47,422 nt of DNA from Agromyces subbeticus DSM 16689 (GCF_000421565.1 NZ_ATXG01000021.1:1-47422); one strand, 5' to 3'; positions 15,612 through 25,105 are shown, counted from the stretch's first letter. Notes: a model not told the origin generated them from the letters alone. Numbers and translations are program-made.

Positions 15612-16052
15612 TCAGAGGGTGATGCGGGTGAGGAGGAAGACCGGGATCACGCGGTCGGTCTTCGTCTGGTAGTCGGCGTACGACGGGTACGCCTCGACGG
15701 CGCGCGCCCACCAGGTCTCGCGCTCGTCGCCCTCGAGCTCGCGCGCGACGTAGTCGTGCTTCTCGCTGCCGTCCTGCAGCTCGACGTGCGGGTGCTTCGT
15801 GACGTTCCAGTACCAGACCGGATGCTTCGGCGCCCCGCCGAGCGACGCCACCGCGGCGTACTCGCCATCGTGCTCGACGCGCATGAGCGGCGTCTTGCGC
15901 AGCTTGCCCGACTTTGCGCCGACGGTCGTCAGCAGCATGATCGGGCGCCCCTGCAGGTCGTTCGATTTCTGCCCGTCGGATGCCTCGAACGCCTCGGCCT
16001 GCTTGCGGGCCCAGCTCGACGTACCCGGTTCGTACTCGCCTTCCAGCGGCAT
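15612..16052 (-). CDS. Deazaflavin (F420)-dependent nitroreductase-family protein
   Basis: 146-residue protein of the actinobacterial DDN/nitroreductase (split beta-barrel) family. Visible family features are [20 protein letters not shown], then [20 protein letters not shown] and the C-terminal [16 protein letters not shown]. Members bind coenzyme F420 or related flavins and reduce quinones or nitro compounds; whether this host makes F420 cannot be seen here. The ATG at 16052 has GGAGGACAC upstream, far better than starts in the longer frame. It lies downstream of the divergent PucR gene's end on the same strand (56 bp), so read-through is possible. Confidence 0.88.
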   Translation of the reverse strand: MPLEGEYEPGTSSWARKQAEAFEASDGQKSNDLQGRPIMLLTTVGAKSGKLRKTPLMRVEHDGEYAAVASLGGAPKHPVWYWNVTKHPHVELQDGSEKHDYVARELEGDERETWWARAVEAYPSYADYQTKTDRVIPVFLLTRITL

Positions 16053-16107
16053 GTGTCCTCCTCGATGGTTCTTCGAACACAACCCGCCGTCGCGCGGCGG
16101 CATTCCA

Positions 16108-17544
16108 TCAACGTTCGAGTGCCCGCAGCGCGAGCCATGCGGCGGTGCGGTCGTCGGGGCTGCCCATCGAGAGGCCCGTGAGCTCCTCGATGCGATGCAC
16201 GCGATTGGCGAGGGTCTGGCGGTGCACGCCGAGCTGGTCGGCGGCGATGCCCCACGAGCCGTGTTCGGCGAGGTAGACCCGCAGGGTGCGGGTGAGCTCG
16301 CCGTGCTCGCCGTCATCGCCGCGCAGCGCGTCGAGCACCTGGGCGAGACGGGCTCCGTCGCCGGCATCGAGGCGATCGAGCACGAGGGCGACCGTGGGCA
16401 GCGCCCGGTAGCGCGACACCGCGCGACCGTCGGTCACCGCGAGGTCGAGCGCCTGCCTCGCCTCGGCGGCCGTGCGCGCGAGCGCGTCGGATGTCGCAGG
16501 GGAGCCGAGCCCCAGACGCAGGGGCGTTCGCGCATCGGCCGTGAAGTCGTCGACCCGGCGCACGAGCTCATCGACACGGTCGTCGCGGAGGAAGCCGAGC
16601 AGGTGCCCGGCCTCTTCGGTGATGAGATGGGCGCTGCCGAGCTCGTCGAGCCAACGCGTCACGAGGCGCTCGAGGTCGACCGACTTCGAGCGTGCGGTCA
16701 CGGCGAATCCCGTGAGCGAGGCCTCGTGCACGCCCCAGCGGCGAAGCAGGGCGGCGGCCGGCGGCCCGCCGTCGAGCAGGGTGCCGATCATCACTTCGCG
16801 ACCGAGTCGTTCAGTCGTCGTGCGATCGTGCGTGCGCAGGATCAGATCGAGCAGGGCCGCCGCCTGCGATGCCAGGTCGCGGCCGCGGCTCATCGAACCC
16901 TCGCGCGACGAGATGACGAGGTAGGCGCTGAGGTCTTCGCCGATGCCGACGGCATGCACCTGCAGCCCCGGATGCCGCACCCGCACGGGCCGGTTGAACG
17001 CAACCGCCACAGCGTCTTTCACGTGCAGGCCGCCGGCGCCCGCGGTCGAGATCACGTGGCCGTGCGGATCGAGCAGCACCGCCCAGCCGTCGATGCGCCG
17101 CGCCAGCTCGGCGATCACGGCGCTGACCCCGCCGCGTCGCGCCACTTGCGTGAGCACCTTCGTGCCGGTGGTCACGAGTCGGTCTTCGGCGGCCTGGTCG
17201 GTGGCGAGCAGCGCGACGAGCAGCGGATGCAGCACGGTGTCGACCGCGGTGGCGCCGATGATCGCCGTCACCCCGGCCGCTTCGACGGCTCGGCGCAGCG
17301 CGCGGCTCGCGCCGTGGGTCACGATCACCGCACCGCGGAGCGCATCGACGCGCGGCCCGCCGGCGCTCAGCGCATCGACCGCGGGTTCGGCCGCAGCCAC
17401 CACGAGGGTCGCGAATCCCGGGTGGCCGACCACGCTGAACTCGTCGAGGCGGATGGCGGCGTCGACCGGCGTCGCATTCGCGACGGCGTCGCCGATGAGC
17501 TCGCCGCCGAGCACGCGGGCGATCGAGAGCACGTCACGGGCCAT
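16108..17544 (-). CDS. PucR-type transcriptional regulator
   Basis: 478-residue regulator. The C-terminus carries the PucR helix-turn-helix ([20 protein letters not shown] then [15 protein letters not shown]), preceded by a GGDEF-like middle domain ([20 protein letters not shown]). The N-terminal part (residues ~1-120) resembles the PucR sensory domain seen in purine-catabolism regulators. The start at 17544 ([18 protein letters not shown]) is the first conserved residue; the frame is open to 17646 but those codons overlap the divergent promoter. It is divergently placed, 119 bp from the Zn-alcohol dehydrogenase gene, and is the likely regulator of that operon. Family members respond to small nitrogenous metabolites; the ligand here is unknown. 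Confidence 0.9.
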   Translation of the reverse strand: MARDVLSIARVLGGELIGDAVANATPVDAAIRLDEFSVVGHPGFATLVVAAAEPAVDALSAGGPRVDALRGAVIVTHGASRALRRAVEAAGVTAIIGATAVDTVLHPLLVALLATDQAAEDRLVTTGTKVLTQVARRGGVSAVIAELARRIDGWAVLLDPHGHVISTAGAGGLHVKDAVAVAFNRPVRVRHPGLQVHAVGIGEDLSAYLVISSREGSMSRGRDLASQAAALLDLILRTHDRTTTERLGREVMIGTLLDGGPPAAALLRRWGVHEASLTGFAVTARSKSVDLERLVTRWLDELGSAHLITEEAGHLLGFLRDDRVDELVRRVDDFTADARTPLRLGLGSPATSDALARTAAEARQALDLAVTDGRAVSRYRALPTVALVLDRLDAGDGARLAQVLDALRGDDGEHGELTRTLRVYLAEHGSWGIAADQLGVHRQTLANRVHRIEELTGLSMGSPDDRTAAWLALRALER

Positions 17545-17622
17545 GCCTCGAGTGTACGAAATGCCGAGACATCCGTCGCCTCTTCGACATTCTTCACAGT
17601 GACGCGGCGGTGCGACCGTGCC

Positions 17623-17628
17623 TAGCAT
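17623..17628 (+). promoter_or_regulatory. -10 box of the ADH-permease operon
   Basis: TAGCAT fits TAnnnT and lies 35 bases before the ATG at 17664, leaving a leader with AAGGGAGC as ribosome site. The intergenic region 17545-17663 must also hold the PucR promoter and any PucR operator; no clear inverted repeat was found there. Confidence 0.4.
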
Positions 17629-17663
17629 CGGGCGTACCCCCAGCACTGATCCAAGGGAGCATC

Positions 17664-18761
17664 ATGAAAGCCATCGTCTTCCGCGCACCGGAGACGCCGA
17701 TCGAGGTCGCCGATGTCGAGCTCGCCGCTCCCAAGGCCGGCGAGGTTCGCGTCAAGATCGCGGCGGCGGGCGTCTGCCACTCCGACCTGCACGTGAAGCG
17801 AGGGGAATGGGACGCCCCGGCACCGCTCGTCATGGGTCATGAGGGGTCGGGCGTGGTCGTCGAACTCGGCGAGGGCGTCACGTCGCTCGCCGTCGGCGAC
17901 CACGTGGTGCTCTCATGGGTGCCGCCGTGCGGCGAGTGCCGCTACTGCCGCTCGGGCCACGAGGCCCGTTGCCAGAAGGTCGCAACGATCGTCGCTCCGA
18001 AGGGCGTGCTCTTCGACGGCACCTCGCGGTTGTCGCACGGTGAGGAATCGCTGCACCACTACCTCGGGGTCTCGTCGTTCGCCGAGGAGGTCGTCGTGCC
18101 GGCATCCGGCGCCGTGAAGGTGCGCGACGACGCCCCACTCGATGTCGTCGCCGTCGTCGGCTGCGCCGTCGCGACCGGCGTGGGCGCGGTGCTCAACACG
18201 GCCGCCGTCGAACCGGGTGCGACCGTCGTCGTCATCGGATGCGGCGGGGTCGGCCTGAACGTCGTGCAGGGTGCCCGGCTCGCCGGGGCGGAGCGCATCG
18301 TCGCGATCGACGTGCGCGCCGACAAGACCGCGCTCGCCGTGCAGTTCGGCGCGACCGACCAGATCGATGCCTCGCAGGTCGACGCCGTCGAGGCGCTCTT
18401 CGAACTCATCCCCGACGGGGTCGACTACGCGTTCGACGCGATCGGACGCACCTCGACGACCGAGCAGGCGATCCGCATGCTCGGCCTCGGCGGTGCCGCC
18501 GTGATCGTCGGCCTCCCGCCGACCGGCGCCAAGGCCTCGTTCGAGCCGCTCGTGCTGGCCGAGGCCGACCAGCGCATCCTCGGCTCGAACTACGGCTCCG
18601 TTCGCCCCTCCATCGACATCCCGGCGCTCGTCGACCGCTACATGGACGGCCAGTTGCTGCTCGACCCCCTGATCTCGGCGCGCCGACCGCTCGCCGAAGC
18701 CGCCGCTGCGTTCGACGACCTCGAATCCGGCGAAGCACTGCGCACGCTGCTCATTCCCTGA
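17664..18761 (+). CDS. Zinc-dependent alcohol dehydrogenase (class III-like MDR)
   Basis: 365-residue medium-chain dehydrogenase. Catalytic zinc ligands are Cys38 (GVCHSDLHVKRG) and the GHEGSG histidine; structural zinc site is PCGECRYCRSGHEARC with four cysteines. The nucleotide fold has VVIGCGGVGLNVVQGA followed by VAIDV, whose acidic residue indicates NAD+ rather than NADP+. Similar enzymes oxidise primary alcohols or glutathione/mycothiol adducts of formaldehyde. ATG follows AAGGGAGC. The permease gene begins 35 bp downstream and PucR lies divergently, so it probably oxidises an alcohol or amino alcohol imported by that permease; substrate not deducible. Confidence 0.93.
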   Translation: MKAIVFRAPETPIEVADVELAAPKAGEVRVKIAAAGVCHSDLHVKRGEWDAPAPLVMGHEGSGVVVELGEGVTSLAVGDHVVLSWVPPCGECRYCRSGHEARCQKVATIVAPKGVLFDGTSRLSHGEESLHHYLGVSSFAEEVVVPASGAVKVRDDAPLDVVAVVGCAVATGVGAVLNTAAVEPGATVVVIGCGGVGLNVVQGARLAGAERIVAIDVRADKTALAVQFGATDQIDASQVDAVEALFELIPDGVDYAFDAIGRTSTTEQAIRMLGLGGAAVIVGLPPTGAKASFEPLVLAEADQRILGSNYGSVRPSIDIPALVDRYMDGQLLLDPLISARRPLAEAAAAFDDLESGEALRTLLIP

Positions 18762-18796
18762 TCCAATCGTCATCACCCGACTCACTGGAGAGCTCA

Positions 18797-20245
18797 ATGA
18801 CTTCCCCCACCACCAAGGCGCCGGCGGCCCGCGCCGATGCGCCGGTCGACGCCGGGCTCCGCCACGGCGTCATGAGCGGGCCCGAGCTGGCCGCCCAGGC
18901 GATCGCCAACATCGCACCGAGCGCTGTCATCGCGTTCACCGCGGCCGCGATCTACCTCGGCGCCGGCAACGGCACCGTGCTCTCGTTCGTGCTCGCCACG
19001 CTCGTGATCCTCGCTGTCGGCTACTGCGTCGCCGTGTTCGCGAAGCGGCACGCATCGGCCGGATCGCTCTACACCTACGTGGCGAAGGGGCTCGGGCCGT
19101 TCGGCGCCTACCTCGCGGGCGTCGCGCTGCTCGTCGGCTGCTGGGGCATCGCCGCCGGCTCGCTCGGTGGCGCGGTCTCGTACATGAACCAGTTCCTCGT
19201 GCTCATGGGCGTGCCGGCCGAGGGCGTCGGCTGGCAGATCGCACTCGCGATCGTGCTCGGCGGGCTCGCGACGCTCTTCACCATTCGCGGCATCCGTCTC
19301 TCTGCTCGCGTCTCGCTCGTGCTCGAGCTCGTGTCGGTCGCCATCATCCTGGTGCTCCTCGTGCTCGCGCTGGTGTGGGCCGGGCCGGCCGCATGGGACC
19401 CCGCGCAGTTCTCGTTCGAGGGCGTGCCGCTGCAGGGTGTCGCCGCGGGCATGGTGCTCGGCATCCTCGGGTTCGTGGGCTTCTCGTCGGCCGATGCGCT
19501 CGGCCGTGAGGCGAAGAACCCGTACACCGCGATTCCGCGGGCCATCATGTGGAGCGCCGTCACCGTCGGCGTGCTCTACGTGTTCGCCGCGTACACGCAG
19601 ATCGCCGTGCTCGGCGAAGGGCTCGCCACGAGCGCGAGCCCGCTCGAGGACATCGCGACGAAGATCGGCATGCCCGGATGGTTCGCGCCGATCCTGACCT
19701 TCGGCGTCGGCGCCTCGTTCTTCGCCGTCGTGGTCGCGCCGCTCAACGTCGTCGGCCGCATCATCTACGTGATGGGCAAGGAGGGCGTAGTCGCCGAGCG
19801 GTTCGGCCGCACGCACGAACGCCACCTCACGCCGCACCGGGTGCTGCTCGTCGCCGGCCCTGCGGCCATCGCGCTCGACATCGTGCTGCTCGCGATCGGG
19901 GTGCACCCGATGGACATCGTCGTGTGGGTCGACACCTACGGTACCTACGGCTACATGGTCGCCTACGCGCTCGTCGCCATCGCGTGCGTCGTCTACACGC
20001 GGCGCGAGAAGATGCGCAACGGCCTCGTGTGGGTCTGCGCGACCGTCGCCGTCGTCGCCATGGCCTACGTGTTCTTCGCGAACGTCGTGCCGGTGCCGGC
20101 GTGGCCGCTGAACATCATTCCCTACCTGTTCCTGATCACGATGATCGCGGCACTCGCGTGGTACCAGTACCTCGCGAAGCGCCGCCCCGAGGTCATCCGC
20201 AACATCGGCAACACCGAGACCGACGCGCTCGAGGGCGTCGGCTAG
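18797..20245 (+). CDS. APC family amino acid/amine permease
   Basis: 482-residue transporter with about 12 membrane helices. The opening AAQAIANIAPSAVIAFTAAAI and KRHASAGSLYTYVAKGLGPF are typical of the APC superfamily, as is GFVGFSSADALGREAKNPYT IP (split). The start at 18797 (MTSPTTKAPAARAD) follows GGAGAG; the frame extends upstream through the dehydrogenase gene and that part is a shadow. Family members import amino acids, polyamines or ethanolamine with protons. Being in an operon with a Zn-alcohol dehydrogenase suggests an amino alcohol, amine or similar substrate. A strong hairpin follows the gene. Confidence 0.92.
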   Translation: MTSPTTKAPAARADAPVDAGLRHGVMSGPELAAQAIANIAPSAVIAFTAAAIYLGAGNGTVLSFVLATLVILAVGYCVAVFAKRHASAGSLYTYVAKGLGPFGAYLAGVALLVGCWGIAAGSLGGAVSYMNQFLVLMGVPAEGVGWQIALAIVLGGLATLFTIRGIRLSARVSLVLELVSVAIILVLLVLALVWAGPAAWDPAQFSFEGVPLQGVAAGMVLGILGFVGFSSADALGREAKNPYTAIPRAIMWSAVTVGVLYVFAAYTQIAVLGEGLATSASPLEDIATKIGMPGWFAPILTFGVGASFFAVVVAPLNVVGRIIYVMGKEGVVAERFGRTHERHLTPHRVLLVAGPAAIALDIVLLAIGVHPMDIVVWVDTYGTYGYMVAYALVAIACVVYTRREKMRNGLVWVCATVAVVAMAYVFFANVVPVPAWPLNIIPYLFLITMIAALAWYQYLAKRRPEVIRNIGNTETDALEGVG

Positions 20246-20303
20246 GTCGCCGCAGAGACCCGCGCTTCGTCGTCGTCATGCGGTGGCGGGGCGTGGCTGA
20301 ACC

Positions 20304-20343
20304 CCGCGCCTCCCCGGCCCCCCAATCGGCCGGGGAGGCGCGG
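20304..20343 (+). terminator. Strong hairpin terminator
   Basis: CCGCGCCTCCCCGGCC (20304-20319) pairs perfectly over 16 bp with GGCCGGGGAGGCGCGG (20328-20343) around an eight-base loop. It lies 59 bp after the permease stop and should end the ADH-permease transcript. Confidence 0.85.
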
Positions 20344-20388
20344 TCATGTTCTGGGGCTTCGGCGACGCTCGGGTGCGGCGCTCGAACA

Positions 20389-20508
20389 CTGGCTAGAGCC
20401 GGGCGCCTCTCGTACCACCACCTCGTGCTGCTGCCGGCGGGAGTGCGCGCGCTCGCCGCGGCGCAGCCCGAGTCGACGGTGCGGCAGCTCATCGACGGCG
20501 GTTCATAG
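20389..20508 (+). pseudogene. Possible gene remnant (C-terminal fragment)
   Basis: In the 288-bp gap between the permease and the NmrA-like gene, a plus-strand frame ends LARAGRLSYHHLVLLPAGVR then ALAAAQPESTVRQLIDGGS and a stop. It has the third-position G/C bias and composition of a real gene end, but there is no upstream start or domain after the terminator hairpin. It may be the decayed tail of a lost gene, or chance. Family not recognised. Confidence 0.25.
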
Positions 20509-20533
20509 CCCAACTCGACAGACCTGCCGCGCC

Positions 20534-21403
20534 TCAGAGTTGCGGACGCAGCACGTCGTAGGCCCAGGAGGCCAGTGTCGTCGGCGTGGTCGTGCGAACT
20601 GAGCGGGGCTGCTCGGCAACGAATCCGTCGAGGAAGCCGGTCGACATGCCGAGCATCGCCTCGACGCCCGCGGCCGGCATGCCGGCGTCGAGCAGGCCGC
20701 TGCGCATCGCGTCGGCGGAGATCTGCTCGACCGCCAGCGGGCGGCCCGTCGCCGCCGAGACGATCTCGGCGACCCTTCGCCACGAGAGATCTTCGGGGCC
20801 GTGCACCGCCTGCACATGCCGGCCGCTCCACTCGCTCGAGAGCAGACGGGTGACCGCGACCTCGGCGATGTCGCGCGGAGCCACCCATGCCAACGGGTGG
20901 TCGACCGGAAAAATCACCTGGAGTGCACCCGATCGCACCTGGTCGAGTTGCAGCTCGAGGTTCGTGAAGAAGTACCCGCACCGAAGATGGGTCACGCTCG
21001 CGGCCGTGGCGTCGAGCGCGACTTCGGTGGCTGCGAGGCCGTCGATCTCGCCCACGCCGTGACGCTTCTCGGCCCCCACACTGCTCTGGAACACCACGCG
21101 AGGGATGCCGTTCGCCTCGACCGCGCGAACCACGCTGGCCGAAGCCCGGTCGTAGTCGTCGAGCGGATCGGCGCTGGTCGTGGGCGGGTCGACCCAATAG
21201 AGCGCGTCGACGCCAGCCGTCGCCTCGGCCACGGCGTCGCCGTCGAATTGATCCACCGCGACGGCGTCGACGATCGGCCGGACTGCGGCGGGCAGATGCT
21301 CGGGGTGTCGTGCGAGCACGAGGGGTCGCACTCCCGCTCGCACGAGCATGGCGACCACGTGGTGGCCGACGTGCCCGGTCGGAGTGGTGACGGCGATTCG
21401 CAT
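20534..21403 (-). CDS. NAD(P)-binding NmrA-like reductase/epimerase
   Basis: 289-residue atypical short-chain dehydrogenase. The nucleotide motif is TTPTGHVGHHVVAMLVRAG (GxxGxxG) at the very start, followed by VVFQSSVGAEKRHGVGEIDG and a C-terminal substrate domain; the classical YxxxK is not seen, as expected for NmrA-like proteins. The phrase WVAPRDIAEVAVTRLL is typical of this family (also azoreductase/quinone-oxidoreductase-like QorB types). GAGAGGAG lies upstream of the ATG at 21403. It lies 116 bp downstream of the LLM gene on the same strand. Function is probably redox sensing or quinone/ketone reduction; not resolvable. Confidence 0.86.
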   Translation of the reverse strand: MRIAVTTPTGHVGHHVVAMLVRAGVRPLVLARHPEHLPAAVRPIVDAVAVDQFDGDAVAEATAGVDALYWVDPPTTSADPLDDYDRASASVVRAVEANGIPRVVFQSSVGAEKRHGVGEIDGLAATEVALDATAASVTHLRCGYFFTNLELQLDQVRSGALQVIFPVDHPLAWVAPRDIAEVAVTRLLSSEWSGRHVQAVHGPEDLSWRRVAEIVSAATGRPLAVEQISADAMRSGLLDAGMPAAGVEAMLGMSTGFLDGFVAEQPRSVRTTTPTTLASWAYDVLRPQL

Positions 21404-21519
21404 GTGGTCTCCTCTCGACGGACTGACCGTTCCACGGTATCGACGACGACTGACACACCAGGTCCGCTGCCCACGGCCGCGAAACTTGTGGTCTCATAGA
21501 CGGCCGGGGCCACCTCACG

Positions 21520-22548
21520 TCACCGGTTCGCGGGCTCCCATCCGAGGCTCGGCGCGACGTGCTCGGCGAAGGCCGCGATGAGCCGCAGGTTGAACTCGAC
21601 GCCGAGCTGGCTCGGGATCGTGAGCATGAGCGTGTCGGCCTCGCGGATCGCGGCATCGCGCAACAGCTGCTCGACGAGCTTGTCGGGGGTGCCCGCATAG
21701 GTCTTGCCGAAGGTCGAACGCATGCCGTCGATGTAGCCGACGCCGTCGCCGTCTTGACGGCCGCCGAAGTAGAGCTCGTCTTCGGCCGTCGTGATGGGGA
21801 AGATCGAACGGCTCACCGACGTGCGCGGCTCGCCGGGGTGGCCGGCCTCGCGCCAGGCTTCGCGGAACGTCTGGATCTGCTGCGCCTGCAGCTCGTCGAA
21901 GGGCATGCCGCGGTCTTCGGTGAGCAGGGTCGACGACATGAGGTTCACGCCGCGGCGCCCGGCCCATTCGGCCGAGTCGCTGTTGCCGGCGCCCCACCAG
22001 ATGCGCGAGCGCAGGCCGGGGGAGTAGGGCTCGATGCGCTGCAGGCCGCTCGCGCCGCCGAACGGCGACGAGGCATCCGCTTCGGCGATGCCCTTGCCCT
22101 CGACGGCGTCGAGGAACCGGTCGAAGTGCTCGCGGGCGATGTCGGCGCCGCGGGGGTCCTGCGAGCCGGTGTAGCCGAAGGCCTCGTAGCCGCGCACGAC
22201 CGTCTCGGGCGATCCCCGGCTGACGCCGAGCGCGAGTCGGCCGCCCGAGATGAGGTCGACGGCCGCCGCCTCCTCGGCGAGGTGCAACGGGTTCTCGTAG
22301 CGCATGTCGACCACGCCGGTGCCGACCTCGATGTGCCGGGTGCGGGCCGCGATCGCCGCGAGGAGCGGCATGGGCGACGCCTGCTGGCGGGCGAAGTGGT
22401 GCACGCGGAAGTACGCGCCGTTCACCCCGAGCTCGTCCATGGCCTGCGCGAGATCGATCGCCTGCAGCATGGCATCGCCGGCCGAGAGTTCGCGACCGCC
22501 GCCCAGAGGGCCGTAGTGTCCGAATGAGAGCGTTCCGAAGCGTTGCAC
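21520..22548 (-). CDS. LLM class flavin-dependent oxidoreductase
   Basis: 342-residue luciferase-like monooxygenase family member. The start RFGTLSFGHYGPLGGG is characteristic of one clade; ELGVNGAYFRVHHFARQQASP and HIEVGTGVVDMRYENPLHLA follow as in bacterial-luciferase-type TIM barrels that use FMNH2 or F420. The start codon is GTG at 22548, with no strong Shine-Dalgarno, but the frame begins exactly at the conserved N-terminus. It lies 95 bp downstream of the 340-residue hypothetical gene on the same strand. Substrate unknown; family members oxidise alkanals, sulfonates or xenobiotics. With the reductase gene downstream it may form a two-component redox pair, which is only an inference. Confidence 0.9.
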   Translation of the reverse strand: MQRFGTLSFGHYGPLGGGRELSAGDAMLQAIDLAQAMDELGVNGAYFRVHHFARQQASPMPLLAAIAARTRHIEVGTGVVDMRYENPLHLAEEAAAVDLISGGRLALGVSRGSPETVVRGYEAFGYTGSQDPRGADIAREHFDRFLDAVEGKGIAEADASSPFGGASGLQRIEPYSPGLRSRIWWGAGNSDSAEWAGRRGVNLMSSTLLTEDRGMPFDELQAQQIQTFREAWREAGHPGEPRTSVSRSIFPITTAEDELYFGGRQDGDGVGYIDGMRSTFGKTYAGTPDKLVEQLLRDAAIREADTLMLTIPSQLGVEFNLRLIAAFAEHVAPSLGWEPANR

Positions 22549-22643
22549 GACTGGTGGAACGACCGGGCCTCAGGGTCTATTCCGGTGCATGGATGCCGCG
22601 ACCACGGCTGCAAGGTCGTCGGTGCGCGCTCGGTCGGCGGCAG

Positions 22644-23666
22644 TTAGGGGCGATCGGCGGCGGATGCCTCGGCGGCGGCCGCCTGCGCGATCCGCTGTTC
22701 GAGGTCGCGGGCCTCTTCGGACAGTCGACGGATATGCTCCGCCCGGTACCGGCGGAGCGGCGTCTCGTAGACCTGGCGCGCCGCATCTGAAGAGCAGCCG
22801 AGTAGCTCGCGGATGCCGAGCACTGCAGCCTCGTCGGATGTCGCGGCGGCCACCGTCTCGAACACAGCGGCGAACTGCTTCTGAGCGCCGAGTATCGCGT
22901 GGGTGCCGTCAAGGCGTTCCTCGAGATCACGCCGCAGGTCGGGCGAAGACGCTCGCGGCCGCTCGTCGTGCGGCCGATACCGCTCGATGAGCTCGGCGGT
23001 GAGCTCCACCTCGAGTGGCGACTCGGTGCGCACGTCGAGGTCGACGAGCGTCGCGGAGATCTCGTGGCGCCCGGGCTTCCGATCCTTCCATTGGCTCCCG
23101 TCGAGGCGCACGCTCACGCGTGCGTACTCACCCGGACCGAGCGGGACCGCTGAGAAGCCTCCTCCGGCGAAGGCGAAGTACCCCGCCGCGGAGCTTCCGC
23201 CGGGCCCGGTGATGAACCCGATCGAGGCGAACGAGTCGCCGTCGGGTCGCCAGCGCTGGTCACCCGCGTTGACGATGTCAACGGCGAGGCGGCCGAAGTC
23301 GGGCTCCGAGCGGGTGACCTCCGGCCAGCGCAGCACGAGACCCCGGCTGCGCTCGGCGCGACTCGGCCGGAGACGCTGAGGTTCGGCGTGGACCTGCACG
23401 TCAGCGGGTGACTGCCCGTCTCGCGACCGTGCGTACGCGAGGGTCCACCATCCCGGACGGTCCGTCGTCGGCGCCCCGAGGAGCACGCCGTCGGCGCGCC
23501 GGGCGAGCACTCGCCACCCCGACGGTGCGTCGTCGGGGACGCCCTCGGTCGACACCTCGAACCCGAGCGTGCCGAGCGCGGTTGCGAGATCCGTGCCAGG
23601 CTCCGCGAGCGCTGAGCGCTCGACGGTGATGCTCCCGATCTGCGGCTGATCAGCGGATGCGTCCAT
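22644..23666 (-). CDS. Hypothetical protein with GyrA-like C-terminal helical module
   Basis: 340-residue protein of unknown function. Residues ~1-235 look like mixed beta-strand domains without a family I recognise (WRVLARRADGVLLGAPTTDR, GWWTLAYARSRDG, VDIVNAGDQRWRPDG), including a stretch resembling an Ig/CARDB-like sandwich at ~120-220. Residues ~241-330 resemble the helical tower/exit-gate segment of DNA gyrase subunit A: DLEERLDGTHAILGAQ, then a spacer, IRELLGCSSDAARQVYETPL (equivalent of the LsdxQAxxILdmrL stretch) and RRLSEEARDLEQRI. No catalytic tyrosine or other topoisomerase part is present. Start ATG 23666 has only a weak ribosome site. Between the YceI and LLM genes on the same strand. 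Confidence 0.72.
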   Translation of the reverse strand: MDASADQPQIGSITVERSALAEPGTDLATALGTLGFEVSTEGVPDDAPSGWRVLARRADGVLLGAPTTDRPGWWTLAYARSRDGQSPADVQVHAEPQRLRPSRAERSRGLVLRWPEVTRSEPDFGRLAVDIVNAGDQRWRPDGDSFASIGFITGPGGSSAAGYFAFAGGGFSAVPLGPGEYARVSVRLDGSQWKDRKPGRHEISATLVDLDVRTESPLEVELTAELIERYRPHDERPRASSPDLRRDLEERLDGTHAILGAQKQFAAVFETVAAATSDEAAVLGIRELLGCSSDAARQVYETPLRRYRAEHIRRLSEEARDLEQRIAQAAAAEASAADRP

Positions 23667-23699
23667 GGCTGAAGCCTGCCACAGCGCCGCCGAGTCTGC

Positions 23700-24407
23700 T
23701 CAGGCGGGAGCGAGCACGAGCGAGAACTCGATGAAGCCGTCGGGCTCGACCGAGACGAATCCGAGGTTCGGCGCCTCGACGCCGAAGTCGGCGAAGGTGA
23801 TCGGGATGCTTCCGGCGACCTGCCCGTCGGCGCCGTTCAGCACGGCCTCGAGTTCGACGCTGACCGAACGCGTGACTCCGGCGATCGTGAGGTCGCCGGT
23901 GGCTGTCACCGTCTGCACCTCGCCCGCGACGGGCGCGGCAGTTGCGGTGACCGGCGCGGTCAGCGTGAACGTCGCGGTCGGGAACTCCGACGTGCGCAGC
24001 GCGGTGTCACGGAAGTACGCGTCGCGATTGCCCGAGTCGGTGGCGATGGAGGCCATGTCGACGGTGATCTCGCCCGCGGTGAGGGTGTCGCCCTCGACGG
24101 TGAGCGAACCCGCGACCTCTTCGGTGCGGCCGACGACCGTGACATCCGTGCCGTTCAGCACCTCGTCGAGTCGGTAGCCGGCGTAGGAACCGGTGGCGAC
24201 ATTCCAGCTTCCGCTGAGGTCGGATGCCGCGGCCTCCGCATCCGTGCCGCTCGTCGCCGTCGGCGCCGCGGTCACCGACGGGGCGGCCTCGGCCTCGCCG
24301 ACGATGACGTCGCGATAGAAGATCGGACCGGCGATAGCGGCGGTCGCGCCGAGCACGATCGCTCCGGCGACGATGGACACGGTGATGATCTTGGTGCGCT
24401 TCTGCAT
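23700..24407 (-). CDS. Secreted or membrane-anchored YceI family protein
   Basis: 235-residue protein. A hydrophobic N-terminal segment (residues ~8-29, IITVSIVAGAIVLGATAAIA) is an anchor or uncleaved signal; an Ala/Thr-rich linker (~40-62) precedes a YceI domain (~63-235) with SYAGYRLDEVL, GEITVDMASIATDSGNRDAYFR and TGDLTIAGVTRSVSVELEA, the classical order of the lipocalin-like fold. YceI proteins bind polyisoprenoid chains such as ubiquinone precursors. The ATG at 24407 follows GGGGAG. The preceding frame up to 24527 has no features. It is divergent from the gene at 24515 and followed after 33 bp by the GyrA-module gene. Confidence 0.9.
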   Translation of the reverse strand: MQKRTKIITVSIVAGAIVLGATAAIAGPIFYRDVIVGEAEAAPSVTAAPTATSGTDAEAAASDLSGSWNVATGSYAGYRLDEVLNGTDVTVVGRTEEVAGSLTVEGDTLTAGEITVDMASIATDSGNRDAYFRDTALRTSEFPTATFTLTAPVTATAAPVAGEVQTVTATGDLTIAGVTRSVSVELEAVLNGADGQVAGSIPITFADFGVEAPNLGFVSVEPDGFIEFSLVLAPA

Positions 24408-24514
24408 GCGTTCTCCCCGGTTCGGACTTCGAGCATTGCCGATGAACGTATGAGAAAGCATTGAATTCACCGTGACCGTGTGGAGATGACGGCGGATGAC
24501 GCAGAATGGCGTGC

Positions 24515-25021
24515 ATGAGCGACCCACGCGTGCTCGGGCCCGGCCTGCTTCCGACTCCCTTCACTGCCGACGAGATCCGCCGGGCGAGCGGCACGGGCAA
24601 GACGATCCGTCTCCTCGTCGAGGAGCCCGGCGGGCAGCGGTACGAGCGCGTCAATCGCTTCAGCAACTGCGACGACCAGGGCGCCACACTCGAGCGCTGG
24701 CGCGTTGCCGCCGATGGCGGCGTCGACGGCGAGGTCTCGACCGCCCGCGTGACCTGGCATGAGCTGCAGGGGCACGCCGCATTTCCGATCGAGCGCACGA
24801 CCGTGACCGACGAGGTGCTCGAGCTGCCGATCGGGCGGCTCGCCTGCCGGCGCTACGGCGTTCATGGCGACGAGCCGGGCGAGCCGGACGAGTCGGCGGA
24901 TGCCGCGGCGGAGACGTTCTGGTTCGCGGCCTCCCACCCGGGCATGCCGGTGCGCTACGAAGTGCCGACGCCCGCCGGCACGCAGCGCACGACCGTGATC
25001 GCCGTCGACGTGACGCACTGA
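24515..25021 (+). CDS. Conserved hypothetical protein
   Basis: 168-residue soluble protein, unrecognised in function. It begins [20 protein letters not shown], followed by [20 protein letters not shown] and a series of beta-strands ([34 protein letters not shown]). I recall similar proteins in many actinobacteria annotated only as hypothetical. No catalytic motif, signal peptide or membrane helix is visible. Start at 24515 rather than 24506 because the conserved part begins at MSDP; neither has a clear ribosome site. Divergent from YceI, with 107 bp between. Confidence 0.75.
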   Translation: MSDPRVLGPGLLPTPFTADEIRRASGTGKTIRLLVEEPGGQRYERVNRFSNCDDQGATLERWRVAADGGVDGEVSTARVTWHELQGHAAFPIERTTVTDEVLELPIGRLACRRYGVHGDEPGEPDESADAAAETFWFAASHPGMPVRYEVPTPAGTQRTTVIAVDVTH

Positions 25022-25105
25022 ACGGCGCTGGTGCACTGAACGACGCTGGCGCGCCACGCGGCATCCGTCTACCGTGATTCCCGGGGGAGATCCGGCGTCG
25101 AAATC

